From JAUUZT01 sp964654015 (GTDB lineage: Bacteria > Chloroflexota > Dehalococcoidia > GIF9 > AB-539-J10): a stretch of DNA of 64,000 nt. The stretch is taken from positions 1-64,000 of the forward strand of contig CAZZHQ010000003.1 in the NCBI GenBank assembly GCA_964654015.1, read 5' to 3'. The notes under the pieces are model-generated. The model worked only from the letters and a program-made list of their open reading frames with translations, made no database searches and was not told the DNA's origin. Positions 43,316 through 53,384 of the stretch are shown in pieces; positions within the stretch are counted from its first letter, which is position 1, and every line of letters starts with the position of its first letter. The position numbers and the translations under genes were made by a program.

Positions 43316-44602
43316 TTGATTAATACATCAATCATACCCGCAAATACTTTAAAGCATCTACATGTCTCTCAGGAAAGAAGAAGAAATAGAACAGAACCAG
43401 GAGAAGAGATTATTCATAAAATAACCGGCTTTCGTCTTACAGAAAGTTGCCCTGATACGTGCGCTCGCGCCGGTGAATTGCACACAGCCCATGGATTGGT
43501 ATCCACCCCAGTATTTATGCCAGTGGGCACCCAAGCAACAGTTAAAACCCTGACCCCTCAAGAACTAAGAGATATCGGAATACAGATAATACTGGCTAAT
43601 GCCTATCACCTTTATCTGAGACCAGGGACAGAGCAAATTCAAAGAATGGGTGGATTACACCATTTCATGGGATGGGACGGAGCTATGCTCACTGACAGTG
43701 GTGGCTACCAGATATTCAGTCTGGCTCGTCTGCGTGAAGTAAACGATGAAGGTGCCACCTTTCTATCCCATATCGACGGAAGTCAGCACCTTATTACACC
43801 GGAATCAGCCATAACAATCCAGGAATCAATTGGGGCAGACGTGATTATGGTTCTGGATGAATGCCCCTCATTCGAGGATAGTTTCAAGAAAGTTGAGCAA
43901 GCTATGCACAGGACACACAGGTGGGCTGATAGATGTCAACAAGCCCAAAAACGCAATGACCAGGAACTGTTTGCCATCATACAGGGTGGCACATTTCCCG
44001 AGTTGCGCCAACAATCAGCAACTTATCTCGCGTCGATGGGATTCACTGGATATGCAATTGGAGGGGTGAGCCTGGGGGAACCAAAGGAGCTAACCCGAAC
44101 GATAGTTGGCGAAACCGCAGCTCTGCTCCCGGAAAACAAACCAAGGTACCTGATGGGAGTAGGTTCTCCTGAAGATATAGTCTATGCGGTAGACCAGGGA
44201 ATAGACATGTTCGATAGTGTCCTCCCTACCCGAGTAGCTCGAAATGGTGCACTTTTTACATGGCAAGGAAGGTTCAATATCCGAAAGTCCTGCTATAGCA
44301 AAATTGAAGGCCCTTTTGACCCCACTTGCAATTGTTATACATGCCGTAACTTCTCTGCTGCTTATTTAAATCACCTGTTCAGATGTGAAGAACTTCTGGC
44401 ATACAGACTAGCGACTATCCATAATCTCACTTTCATGAACACCCTGATGAACAAGATAAGAGATAGCATCGTTAATACTACATTCAGCTCATTTAAAAAA
44501 GATTTTCTGGCTAATTATAAAGGCACCGATGAAAAACTAAGGATATCTCAGAAGGAAAAATGGTTAGCTTCACAACAATTCAGCAAAGTAGATCGAGGTT
44601 AA
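43316..44602 (+). CDS. tgt: Queuine/preQ1 tRNA-ribosyltransferase
   Basis: A Tgt of up to 428 residues. The catalytic aspartate lies in DSGGYQIFSL near 120, the second in DMFDSVLPTRVARNGALFT near 300, and the zinc site in CNCYTC and a later histidine (ATIHN). It exchanges guanine for a queuosine precursor at position 34 of tRNAs. The start is unsure: the frame opens at TTG 43316, but family homology begins near 43412, where an AGGAG precedes ATT codons; no ATG is available in this frame. Confidence 0.93.
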   Translation: MINTSIIPANTLKHLHVSQERRRNRTEPGEEIIHKITGFRLTESCPDTCARAGELHTAHGLVSTPVFMPVGTQATVKTLTPQELRDIGIQIILANAYHLYLRPGTEQIQRMGGLHHFMGWDGAMLTDSGGYQIFSLARLREVNDEGATFLSHIDGSQHLITPESAITIQESIGADVIMVLDECPSFEDSFKKVEQAMHRTHRWADRCQQAQKRNDQELFAIIQGGTFPELRQQSATYLASMGFTGYAIGGVSLGEPKELTRTIVGETAALLPENKPRYLMGVGSPEDIVYAVDQGIDMFDSVLPTRVARNGALFTWQGRFNIRKSCYSKIEGPFDPTCNCYTCRNFSAAYLNHLFRCEELLAYRLATIHNLTFMNTLMNKIRDSIVNTTFSSFKKDFLANYKGTDEKLRISQKEKWLASQQFSKVDRG

Positions 44603-44632
44603 AAAGCTGGTTATTACACTAAACAATTAGAG

Positions 44633-45355
44633 ATGGAATCAGAGATGTTATTCAATAATTCACTTTGGATTGCTTTCATCATCGTCGACTTGAGCCTTGC
44701 ACTAATTGCCTACCGCTTTTTTGGAAAATTTGGGCTCTATACCATCATAGTGGCCTCGGTCATTACCGCAAACATACAGGTGCTAAAGACTGTCCAACTA
44801 TTCGGATCTGTAGCAACACTTGGTAACGTGCTCTACGGCAGCATCTTCTTCGCTACAGACATATTGAGTGAGGTCTATGGAAAGAAAGCAGCCAGACGTG
44901 CAGTATGGCTTGGCTTGATAGGCATGATACTCATGACTATCTGGATGCAAATCGGCTTGAAGTTCATTCCAGATATATCAGATTTTTCTCAAAGCTCTCT
45001 GTCAACAATATTCGAACCCATGCCAAGAGTCGCAGCTGGAAGTATGATTGCCTACGTCGTATCACAGCACCACGATATTTTCGCTTTCCATTTCTGGAAA
45101 AACAAAACAAAAGGCAGATTTCTATGGTTAAGAAATTGTGCATCCACTATGGTATCCCAAGCGATTGACAGCTTCATCTTCTGCTTTATTGCCCTATGGG
45201 GTTTATTTGATATTAACGTGTGGGTACAGATACTTGCAACGACTTACCTCTTGAAATGGTTCATCGCTGTTATGGATACTCCTTTTATCTACCTGGCTAC
45301 CAGAATCAGCAAAACTGTAGTAGCCAGAGAGACATATATGACGTTGCTAGAATGA
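44633..45355 (+). CDS. Queuosine precursor transporter (YhhQ/VUT family)
   Basis: A 240-residue membrane protein with about six helices, including the family-typical FFATDILSEVYGKKAARRAVWLG (about 71-93). The VUT/YhhQ family imports queuosine precursors. It sits 30 bp downstream of tgt, which uses those precursors. This context makes queuosine salvage the likely role. Confidence 0.88.
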   Translation: MESEMLFNNSLWIAFIIVDLSLALIAYRFFGKFGLYTIIVASVITANIQVLKTVQLFGSVATLGNVLYGSIFFATDILSEVYGKKAARRAVWLGLIGMILMTIWMQIGLKFIPDISDFSQSSLSTIFEPMPRVAAGSMIAYVVSQHHDIFAFHFWKNKTKGRFLWLRNCASTMVSQAIDSFIFCFIALWGLFDINVWVQILATTYLLKWFIAVMDTPFIYLATRISKTVVARETYMTLLE

Positions 45356-45407
45356 AACTGAGATATGACTGGCACAACAGGTCTCTCCAAGCTATTATCC
45401 TACACCG

Positions 45408-47054
45408 TTACAGTAGTTTTTCAATCAATTGTCTGATATCAACATTGTCCTGACGTGCTAAATGAATACTGGCAACACGTCTTCCTTTTGCACACAACGC
45501 CTGAAAATCCGCCGCAGCCTGAGCATCAACTACCACTCCAAAAGTATACGGTTTGCCAGGAATAAGCAGATCCTTTTCATGTCCCATAGTAATCTGTAAA
45601 AACAAACCATTGTTTTGCCCACCTTTATGCAGTTGCCCGGTAGAGTGTAGAAACCGGGGGCCATAACCAAGCGTAGTAGCAATGCAATATCTTTGTATTA
45701 TCCTGCGCCTTAACTCTAATAAAGCCTCATCAACTTCAACCGTTTGGCGAATATAAGCCATAATAGCGAAATAACTGCCCTCTTCCAACTCAGCAAACAA
45801 TTCCATTACAGAAACAGCCAAACTCGTTTCTGGAAGATTTCCTGTGTTGCCGTATTCTTCCAATATATGCTCCGTTAGCTCCTTACTCTTCTGCACATCG
45901 GGTTGGTCAAATGGATTTACATTAAGTATCGATCCAGCAACAGCAGTAGCAAATTCCCAACGGAAGAACTCTGCCCCCAGGTCATATTTATCTTGTATCT
46001 TCAAGGTCAATATTGGCTGCCCTGTAGATTTTATGTGGCCAACAGCCTCATCAACTATGGAATTATCGTCATTCTCCATACGCAAATGAATAAACAATCG
46101 ATCATTACCGTAATACTTCGGATTCACCAGTGGCTCTGCAACAACCGGTATTATCCCTTTGCCTTCCTTGCCTGTACTTTCAGCAATAAGTTGCTCTATC
46201 CATAGTCCAAACCCGCTGATACTCGGGGACGTGACAAGAGTCAATTTATCCCTTCCGCTTAAGGCCATGGTACCAATAACAGCCCCAAGCCAGGCCCCAA
46301 GATTCTTATCAGCCTGTATTCCGGGTCCACATTCATTCTGCATGTACTTCGCCCGCTTAAGCAACGTCTCAATATCCACTCCAATTAATGCTGCAGGAAC
46401 CAGACCATAATAAGACAGAACAGAATAACGTCCTCCCAGGTCAGGGGTGTTTAAAAATGTATGTAGAAACTGCTGTTCCCCGGCCATTAGTGCCAAAGGA
46501 GATCCTGGATCAGTTATCGCCACAAAATTCCGCCCTGCTTTATATTGCCCACTAACGGAATTCAGCAGTTTCCTGAAATATTGATAAAGTACTAAAGGCT
46601 CTGTAGTACTACCAGACTTAGAGGAAATCAGAAATAAGGTATGTTCTGGCTCTATCATCTCTGCTACTGCAATCACTGCCGCTGGCACTGTGGAATCCAA
46701 TACGATAAGATTGAGATACTCCCCTGAAGTACCGAATGTCTGTCGCAACACTTCTGCCCCCAGACTACTGCCTCCCATACCAAGTAAAACTACAGTATGA
46801 AAACCTCTGTCACGAACGTCCCGAACAAAAGAGTACAAAGAAGGTATCTTCTCATACATCTGGTCAGCGACGGTAAGCCAGCCCAAACGATTTACAATTC
46901 CATTTGGGGCAGGTTTCCAGACAACATGGTTCCGCTCCCATATCTGCCCAATCAGATTGCTTTTATCGAAGCTGGTTAGAACCGATTCCAGCTCAGCACT
47001 ATAGAAGTTAATACTGGCCACTTCAATTAGCTTGCCCCTTTTTAAGCAAACCAC
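45408..47054 (-). CDS. pgi: Glucose-6-phosphate isomerase (TalPGI-type PGI)
   Basis: A 548-residue SIS-fold isomerase. GMGGSSLGAEVLR near 92-104 and SSKSGSTTEPL near 148-158 bind the sugar phosphate; PFDQPDVQKSKE near 376 is typical of PGI. It interconverts glucose-6-phosphate and fructose-6-phosphate. This PGI type is often fused to transaldolase; here the two are separate genes overlapping by about 32 bp. The start is a GTG at 47054 or possibly a GTG at 47021. Confidence 0.9.
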   Translation of the reverse strand: MVCLKRGKLIEVASINFYSAELESVLTSFDKSNLIGQIWERNHVVWKPAPNGIVNRLGWLTVADQMYEKIPSLYSFVRDVRDRGFHTVVLLGMGGSSLGAEVLRQTFGTSGEYLNLIVLDSTVPAAVIAVAEMIEPEHTLFLISSKSGSTTEPLVLYQYFRKLLNSVSGQYKAGRNFVAITDPGSPLALMAGEQQFLHTFLNTPDLGGRYSVLSYYGLVPAALIGVDIETLLKRAKYMQNECGPGIQADKNLGAWLGAVIGTMALSGRDKLTLVTSPSISGFGLWIEQLIAESTGKEGKGIIPVVAEPLVNPKYYGNDRLFIHLRMENDDNSIVDEAVGHIKSTGQPILTLKIQDKYDLGAEFFRWEFATAVAGSILNVNPFDQPDVQKSKELTEHILEEYGNTGNLPETSLAVSVMELFAELEEGSYFAIMAYIRQTVEVDEALLELRRRIIQRYCIATTLGYGPRFLHSTGQLHKGGQNNGLFLQITMGHEKDLLIPGKPYTFGVVVDAQAAADFQALCAKGRRVASIHLARQDNVDIRQLIEKLL

Positions 47055-48144
47055 TTTTTTCAGTTATTCCAACCAATAACTTATCAAAGGATTCAATAAA
47101 AGCCCTGACCCCTTTATCCAACAGCATCCCAGTCACCGATTCCATATTTATTCCAGCCGCTTCAAGGTCTACAAAGGTACGCCTGGCCTCTGGAACATCT
47201 TCCTCCAGGGTAGCTCTAACTTTCCCATGATCAAGGAACGCGGTAATCGTATCGGGAGGCATAGTATTTATCGTATTCGGTCCGATAAGTGGCTCTACAT
47301 ATAAAAGATCGCTATAAGCAGGGTTCTTGGTACCTGTGCTTGCCCAGAGAGGCTTCTGTACACGAGCACCCTTCGCCTTCAGCCTGGCAAATCGTTCACT
47401 GCTGAAAGTATCTTTATGTGCTTGATTAAGCAGTTTCGCAGTAGCAACCCCTGCTTTGCCACGCAAGGGCCTCAATTGTTCCTGCCCCTGTTGAATATGC
47501 TCATCCAATAACATATCCACCGCTGTATCAATCCTACTGATGAACAAGGAAACGACAGAGGCTACTCTGGTTACATCAACATTCTTCTGAGTCAGTTCCT
47601 CCAGACCAGCAACATATGCATCTGCTGATTTTTGATAGTTATCGAGAGAGAACAATAGTGTGACATTGACATTAATGCCTTCGGCAACAAGGCGACGAAT
47701 TGCAGGCACCCCTTCAACTGTGGCTGGGACCTTAATCATGATATTGGGCCGATTCAATGCAGCAAACAACCTTAACCCTTCTTCAATCGTGCCATCCGTA
47801 TCATAAGCCAACTTGGGGTTGACCTCCAGGCTAACATAGCCATGCTCCCCTTTAGAATCTTCATACATCGGGCGTAATATGTCAGCAGCAGCTCCAATAT
47901 CCTGTAAAATCAGGGCTTCATAAATCTCGCCTGTATCCTTATTCTCCCTGACTAAGGGCAACAACGATTCGTCATAATCACTATTCCCTGTTATCGCTTT
48001 TTCGAAAATGGTAGGATTTGAAGTTACCCCACTGATCCCCTGTTCAATATATCTCCGAAATTCACCAGAGCTGATTAGACCACGCCGAATATAATCAAGC
48101 CAGATATCCTGCCCCAGACGTTGAGCTTCTTTGATAGAGTTCAT
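47023..48144 (-). CDS. tal: Transaldolase
   Basis: A 373-residue transaldolase. The Schiff-base lysine is in PLWASTGTKNPAYSDLLYVEPLIG near 263-286, and GVTSNPTIFEKAI near 34 is the N-terminal signature. It transfers a dihydroxyacetone unit in the pentose phosphate pathway. AAGGAG precedes the ATG. It lies in the tkt-tal-pgi operon. Confidence 0.95.
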   Translation of the reverse strand: MNSIKEAQRLGQDIWLDYIRRGLISSGEFRRYIEQGISGVTSNPTIFEKAITGNSDYDESLLPLVRENKDTGEIYEALILQDIGAAADILRPMYEDSKGEHGYVSLEVNPKLAYDTDGTIEEGLRLFAALNRPNIMIKVPATVEGVPAIRRLVAEGINVNVTLLFSLDNYQKSADAYVAGLEELTQKNVDVTRVASVVSLFISRIDTAVDMLLDEHIQQGQEQLRPLRGKAGVATAKLLNQAHKDTFSSERFARLKAKGARVQKPLWASTGTKNPAYSDLLYVEPLIGPNTINTMPPDTITAFLDHGKVRATLEEDVPEARRTFVDLEAAGINMESVTGMLLDKGVRAFIESFDKLLVGITEKSGLLKKGQAN

Positions 48145-48227
48145 CTAATTTCTCCTTCCCTCTCTTCACTGATACATAAAGGACAAAGTCAAAAACATGA
48201 ATGGAAATTCATTATTTTCCTCGCTTA

Positions 48228-50231
48228 TCATTCCCGATGCAGAAGTCGCAGAACCTCATTTACCACCCGTTGAGCACTGAAGCCATATTTCTCATAAACC
48301 ACTTCCCCTTTACCTGTGGCACCAAAACAAGACACACCAATAGCAATCCCATCGAGACCAACATATCGCTCCCATCCAGCTGCTGTACCAGCTTCCACAG
48401 ATATGCGTGCACGCATATCGAGAGGCAAGACTTCATTACGGTAATCTTCAGGCTGAGCATCAAACAACTCCCACGATGGTAATGATACAACGCGAGCCAT
48501 TATTCCCTTATCCTGCAATAAACGTCCAGCCTCAAGAGCAAGATGCAGTTCTGATCCAGTGCCGATAATTATAACATTGGGCTTTTTCGCTGCCTCCCAG
48601 ACCACGTATCCCCCTCGTCTCAGGCCACTGGCGGAAGCCAGTGTTATGCGATCTAATACTGGAAGATCCTGGCGGCTGAATACTAAAGCAGTAGGACTTT
48701 CGCGATTTTCCATTGCCACTTTCCATGCCTCAACCGTCTCGGTAGCATCTGCAGGGCGAATAGTTGTCAGGTTTGGCATAGCTCTCAATCCCATGAGTTG
48801 TTCAACAGGTTCATGAGTAGGTCCATCCTCTCCAACAGCAATCGAATCATGGCTAAAAATGAATACCACTTGAAGTCCCATAAGTGCCGCCATACGCATT
48901 GAGGGACGCATGTAATCTGAGAAGGTGAAGAAAGTCGATGTAAAGGGGATCGCTCCTCCATGCAGAGCAATACCATTAGCGATAGCCCCCATCGCATGCT
49001 CTCTAACGCCAAAATGTATATTACGACCCGCATAATCCTGAAAGCCAAAATCTCCGCAATCCTCCAATCTAGCATTGACTGAAGGAGCAAGATCCGCAGA
49101 GCCCCCCATAAAGAAAGGGACCTTCTGTGCTATCTTGTTTATAACACGTCCTGAAGCTGTACGCGTAGCAATAGGTTTGTCACTTGCCTGAAACAGTGCA
49201 TCCAATTCACTATCCCATCCCTGCGGTAATTCTTTACGGAGATCCTTCTCCAATTGCTCAGCTTCCAGTGGATAAGCTTTTCGATATTCGCCCAGCTTTT
49301 GCTCCCATTCTTGCTGCTGCCTCTTCCCCCGTTCCACTGCCTGCCGACAATGAGCCAAAACCTCGGGTGGAACAGTGAATGCTTCTTTGTGTGTCCATCC
49401 AAGCTTCTCCTTGGTCAAACGTATTTCTTCTTCTCCCAGTGGTGTCCCATGGGTTGAAGCACTGCCTTCCTTGTTGGGACTGCCATAAGCAATGATAGTC
49501 TTACATATTATCAGGCTGGGACGGCTATCATCTGTCTGGGCCATCCGTATAGCCCCATCTACAGCGGCTATATCCATACCATCTACTGAAATAACCTGCC
49601 AACCATAAGCTTCAAAACGCTGACCAACGTTTTCAGCGAATGCAATATCAGTATGCCCTTCGATAGAGATATCATTATCATCATAGAGACAAATTAGTTT
49701 ACCCAACCTAAGCGTCCCAGCCAGCGAGGCTGCTTCAGAGGTAATGCCTTCCATCATGCCTCCATCTGACTCGATCACATATGTAAAATGATTGAATATT
49801 TCATGCCCAGGTCGATTATAACGAGCTGCTACCCATTTCTCAGCCACAGCCATACCTACAGCCATAGCAAACCCCTGCCCTAATGGCCCCGTGGTCGCCT
49901 CCACCCCTGGCGTAAGCTTGTATTCAGGATGCCCACCCCCCTTACTCCCCCATTGCCGAAATTGCTTGATATCGTCCAGTGAGATATCATATCCCGTCAA
50001 ATAGAGCAAGGGGTACAACATGGCAGATAAATGACCAACTGACAACACGAACCGGTCGCGATCAGGCCAGTCAACATCATGCGGATTATGTTTGAGGAAC
50101 CTATCCCACAACACATAAGCCATAGGCGCTTGCCCTAATGGCGCTCCTGGATGGCCTGAGTTTGCCTTCTGCACGGCATCCACCGCCAGAAAACGAATAG
50201 TATTGATGCATTGATTATCAGTAGCTGTCAT
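48228..50231 (-). CDS. tkt: Transketolase
   Basis: A 667-residue TPP enzyme. TPP-binding ESDGGMMEGITSEAASLAGTL near 155-175, and the pyrimidine-domain GVREHAMGAIANG near 402, are diagnostic. The start at 50231 (MTATDNQC) is preferred over the upstream in-frame ATG at 50279 because AGGAG/GGAGG motifs lie just before it and family homology begins there. It transfers two-carbon units in the pentose phosphate pathway. Confidence 0.95.
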   Translation of the reverse strand: MTATDNQCINTIRFLAVDAVQKANSGHPGAPLGQAPMAYVLWDRFLKHNPHDVDWPDRDRFVLSVGHLSAMLYPLLYLTGYDISLDDIKQFRQWGSKGGGHPEYKLTPGVEATTGPLGQGFAMAVGMAVAEKWVAARYNRPGHEIFNHFTYVIESDGGMMEGITSEAASLAGTLRLGKLICLYDDNDISIEGHTDIAFAENVGQRFEAYGWQVISVDGMDIAAVDGAIRMAQTDDSRPSLIICKTIIAYGSPNKEGSASTHGTPLGEEEIRLTKEKLGWTHKEAFTVPPEVLAHCRQAVERGKRQQQEWEQKLGEYRKAYPLEAEQLEKDLRKELPQGWDSELDALFQASDKPIATRTASGRVINKIAQKVPFFMGGSADLAPSVNARLEDCGDFGFQDYAGRNIHFGVREHAMGAIANGIALHGGAIPFTSTFFTFSDYMRPSMRMAALMGLQVVFIFSHDSIAVGEDGPTHEPVEQLMGLRAMPNLTTIRPADATETVEAWKVAMENRESPTALVFSRQDLPVLDRITLASASGLRRGGYVVWEAAKKPNVIIIGTGSELHLALEAGRLLQDKGIMARVVSLPSWELFDAQPEDYRNEVLPLDMRARISVEAGTAAGWERYVGLDGIAIGVSCFGATGKGEVVYEKYGFSAQRVVNEVLRLLHRE

Positions 50232-50596
50232 ACTCCTATTTTCCTCCTTTGTTCCAGTCTGATTAATACCAATCGACAAGAGATGAGGAGCCCAAAATAA
50301 TATGAAGGCTGAACTTGCTTAAAACAGGCTATGCTAACAATAGAATACTGCATCCCACAAAATAGCATATCCACCTTCTGTAATAATATCATTTTAACCA
50401 CAAATATCTCCATAGTCTGGCTTAATAAATTTCTTTAATATTTAATAACAACAACGCATTAAAAAATATTTTCGCCGGCCAGATATTATAGTTACTATTG
50501 TATTACTCCAAATATTGATGGAAATACGTATTTATAATTCCGGTTACCATGAGCTATAATCTAATATGTTAAATGCCCATCCAGGGGAATAGAGAA
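50232..50596. promoter_or_regulatory. Divergent promoter region between tkt and nnr
   Basis: About 365 AT-rich bp. TATAAT at 50555-50560 on the plus strand serves nnr; no convincing -35 is seen at 17 bp. The tkt Shine-Dalgarno lies near 50235-50247. I see no other feature. Confidence 0.4.
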
Positions 50597-52171
50597 ATGA
50601 AAGTAAGTACAGTAGATGAATTAAGAAGATTAGACAGAGAGGCCATAAATACTTTCAATATTCCTGAGGACATACTGATGGAGAATGCAGGGCTGTCAGT
50701 ATACTTCACAATTCTGAAAGAATTCGGCGTGGAGAACAGGAAATTCTCCGTTTTTTGTGGAGGAGGAAATAACGGGGGTGATGGATTAGTCGTCGCCCGA
50801 AAACTTCATTCCAGTGGCGGAATAGTAAGAGTTTTCCTATTGGAAGACGAGTCCAAATTCAAAGGTGCCGCAAAAAAAAATCTCCAGATATTATCAAAAA
50901 TGCCAATAGAGATCTGCAAGATTGACTCAATTAAAGATGTGAAATCCACCGTAGATGACTCAGACGCTATCGTTGACGCTATTCTGGGCATAGGATTGAC
51001 AAGAGATATCAGCGGCTTATGCCAAGATGTAATTCAGGTGATAAACGAGAGCCTTAAGACAGTGTTTAGTATCGATATTCCGTCAGGAATAAGCGGTGAT
51101 ACGGGAGCGATAAAGGGCACAGCGATAAAGGCAGATTACACCGTGACGTTTGGACTCCCTAAAATAGGAAATATTCTCTATCCTGGATATGGACATTGTG
51201 GGAAACTATATGTATCACACATCTCTTTCCCTCCAATACTTTACAGTTCCGATTCCATAAAGATAGAGATAAGCAGTCTTTCGGAACTTACCAGAAGAAA
51301 CAGTACCGCTCACAAAGGAGATTTCGCAGAGGTATTATTTATCGCCGGGGCAGCAGGATATTATGGTGCGCCATATTTCTCGGCTTTATCATTCCTAAAA
51401 GCTGGAGGGGGCTACTCCCGCCTGGCTGCTCCCGTATCCATTTCACCATTCCTGGCAAGCAAAGGAAGCGAAATCGTTTTCGTCCCTCAAACTGAAACAC
51501 CTTCAGGAAGTATTTCGCTAGAAAACAAAGACAGACTGCTTGAACTTGCTGAGAATATGGACATGGTTGTTATAGGACCAGGCCTTTCTCTTAATGAAGA
51601 AACTCAACAACTTGTACGAGAGCTAACACCTCTAATTAGTAAGCCCCTGCTCATAGATGGTGATGGGCTTACTGCTATCTCAAAGGAAATGAATTTGATA
51701 AAAAATAGAAAGGCTGAAACCATTCTTACCCCCCACATGGGCGAGATGGCAAGAATCGCCAGAATGCAGACAAAAGAAATAAATGAAAACAAAATAGGGG
51801 TCTTGCAGCAGATGGCAAGAGAACTCAACGCCACGATAGTATTAAAAGGAGCCCATTCACTCATCGGGTACCCCGATGAAACAGTTAATATCAATATGAG
51901 TGGAAACTCCGGCATGGCAACCGCTGGAAGTGGTGATGTCCTGACAGGAACCATTGCCGGAATGTTCGGACTGGGATTGTCTCTCAGAAATGCTGTAAGA
52001 ATGGGTGTGTTTATGCATGGGCTCTCCGGTGACCTATCTGCAACCGATAAAGGAGAGGATGGTATAACAGCTCAGGATATAATGGACTATCTCCCAATCA
52101 GTATAAAATACTACAGGGAAAATTATCCAAATATCTCACAAAACTCCTACAACAGTATTTTTATGATATAG
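50597..52171 (+). CDS. nnr: Bifunctional NAD(P)H-hydrate epimerase/dehydratase
   Basis: A 524-residue protein. The YjeF_N epimerase domain has MENAGLSV near 29 and CGGGNNGGDGLVVARKL near 56. The C-terminal ADP-dependent dehydratase (from about 235) ends with the signature GSGDVLTGTIAGMFGLG near 455. It repairs damaged NADH/NADPH hydrates. The ATG at 50597 has AGGGGA upstream and matches the usual MKV-type start; an in-frame ATG at 50573 is near the -10 box and is less likely. Confidence 0.95.
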   Translation: MKVSTVDELRRLDREAINTFNIPEDILMENAGLSVYFTILKEFGVENRKFSVFCGGGNNGGDGLVVARKLHSSGGIVRVFLLEDESKFKGAAKKNLQILSKMPIEICKIDSIKDVKSTVDDSDAIVDAILGIGLTRDISGLCQDVIQVINESLKTVFSIDIPSGISGDTGAIKGTAIKADYTVTFGLPKIGNILYPGYGHCGKLYVSHISFPPILYSSDSIKIEISSLSELTRRNSTAHKGDFAEVLFIAGAAGYYGAPYFSALSFLKAGGGYSRLAAPVSISPFLASKGSEIVFVPQTETPSGSISLENKDRLLELAENMDMVVIGPGLSLNEETQQLVRELTPLISKPLLIDGDGLTAISKEMNLIKNRKAETILTPHMGEMARIARMQTKEINENKIGVLQQMARELNATIVLKGAHSLIGYPDETVNINMSGNSGMATAGSGDVLTGTIAGMFGLGLSLRNAVRMGVFMHGLSGDLSATDKGEDGITAQDIMDYLPISIKYYRENYPNISQNSYNSIFMI

Positions 52172-52385
52172 ATTCGAAATCAAAAAAGTGCTAACTGAAT
52201 ATTACTCAATATCAGCAATGCCAGTCAGTAAAAAAGGTGGAATCAATTCCCAAAAGACCAGAGTATCTAAAGAATTAAAAACTACAATGAAGAGGCTAAC
52301 GAAGTCCTTGTTTTGCTCAATAGAGGCAAAGTACAAGGCACAGGGGTTCCATAATCCTTGTAGACAGAGAGGATTGTATTAACAG

Positions 52386-53261
52386 ATGACACAAACATTG
52401 CTTATAATTATTATAATCATTCTGGTTGCAATCATCTTCCTTGTTCTTATAAGAAGAGGAGTGAATCCAAGAGATATAGAAGGTGCTGTATTAAGTACCT
52501 GGAATAAGTTGGGTCTGGATGAAAAGATGGCAAAAGTGGCACTCCACGCACAAGACATCAGAGATAGCCACAGGTCAATTGAGCAGATGCTTCGCGTCCC
52601 AACTGAGCGCGCCGCGTTAGGTGAAATCAGCCTGGAAACAATACTTTCGGACCAGCTTCCACCCGACATGTTTGGCATCAGAAAATCAGTACTAGGGGGG
52701 AAATTCCCTGATGCATATATCCGCTCCACCGTTGGACTCATATGTATAGATTCAAAATTCCCTCTGGACAACTATCTAAAAATGATGGAGGTCGAAGAGC
52801 CAGCAACGAAAGAGCAGTTTAAGAATTACTTCCGAAGGGATATTCGAGGCCATCTGGATAAAATAGCCAGAGACTACGTGTGCCCAGAGCATGGTTCAGC
52901 TGATTTTGCCTTCGCATATATCCCGTCTGAAGGTGTCTATTACTTTTTGGTCAACGAGGAATTCCAGATGTTACAAGACTTCACCAGGAGAGGAGTCCAG
53001 GTTACTTCACCTTTAACTCTTTCGCACAAAGTCGAGCTGATTAAAGCAGGAGTCCATTCCAAAAAACTTTCAGAGGAAGCGGAAAGTATAAGAATTGATC
53101 TCAACATAATTTCACAAAGATTCAATGAGATTGATGAGTTATGGAGGGTGTTTTATGGCACTCACCTGAGAAATGCAGTGGAGAAGGCAGAGGAACTGGA
53201 TAGAGCTTATAAGAAGTTAAGAGATGAATTTGACAAGATATCAAGGATGTCACAGGACTGA
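52386..53261 (+). CDS. rmuC: RmuC-like DNA recombination protein, short form
   Basis: A 291-residue protein. A membrane helix (4-22) is followed by a short linker and the RmuC core: RAALGEISLETILSDQLP near 75, then IDSKFPLDNY near 120 with nuclease-like acidic and lysine residues. A C-terminal helical/coiled stretch follows. Typical RmuC proteins have a long coiled coil between helix and core; here it is very short. Its role in limiting rearrangements at inverted repeats is known from E. coli only. Confidence 0.8.
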   Translation: MTQTLLIIIIIILVAIIFLVLIRRGVNPRDIEGAVLSTWNKLGLDEKMAKVALHAQDIRDSHRSIEQMLRVPTERAALGEISLETILSDQLPPDMFGIRKSVLGGKFPDAYIRSTVGLICIDSKFPLDNYLKMMEVEEPATKEQFKNYFRRDIRGHLDKIARDYVCPEHGSADFAFAYIPSEGVYYFLVNEEFQMLQDFTRRGVQVTSPLTLSHKVELIKAGVHSKKLSEEAESIRIDLNIISQRFNEIDELWRVFYGTHLRNAVEKAEELDRAYKKLRDEFDKISRMSQD

Positions 53262-53384
53262 TATAATTGGAATATCCAGTCCGCTACAGGCAAACATTTG
53301 CTGCTTTCTCTACAACTAGTATGATTTGGCCGAAGATAGGAGAGATGTTAGTAGTGATAACGCACAGTAATTGTAAATAATATT

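Noticed and set aside
52188..52382. 64-codon plus-strand frame between nnr and the RmuC-like gene
   Set aside because: Low-complexity Lys/Ser-rich sequence, no Shine-Dalgarno and no recognisable domain; it is probably chance.
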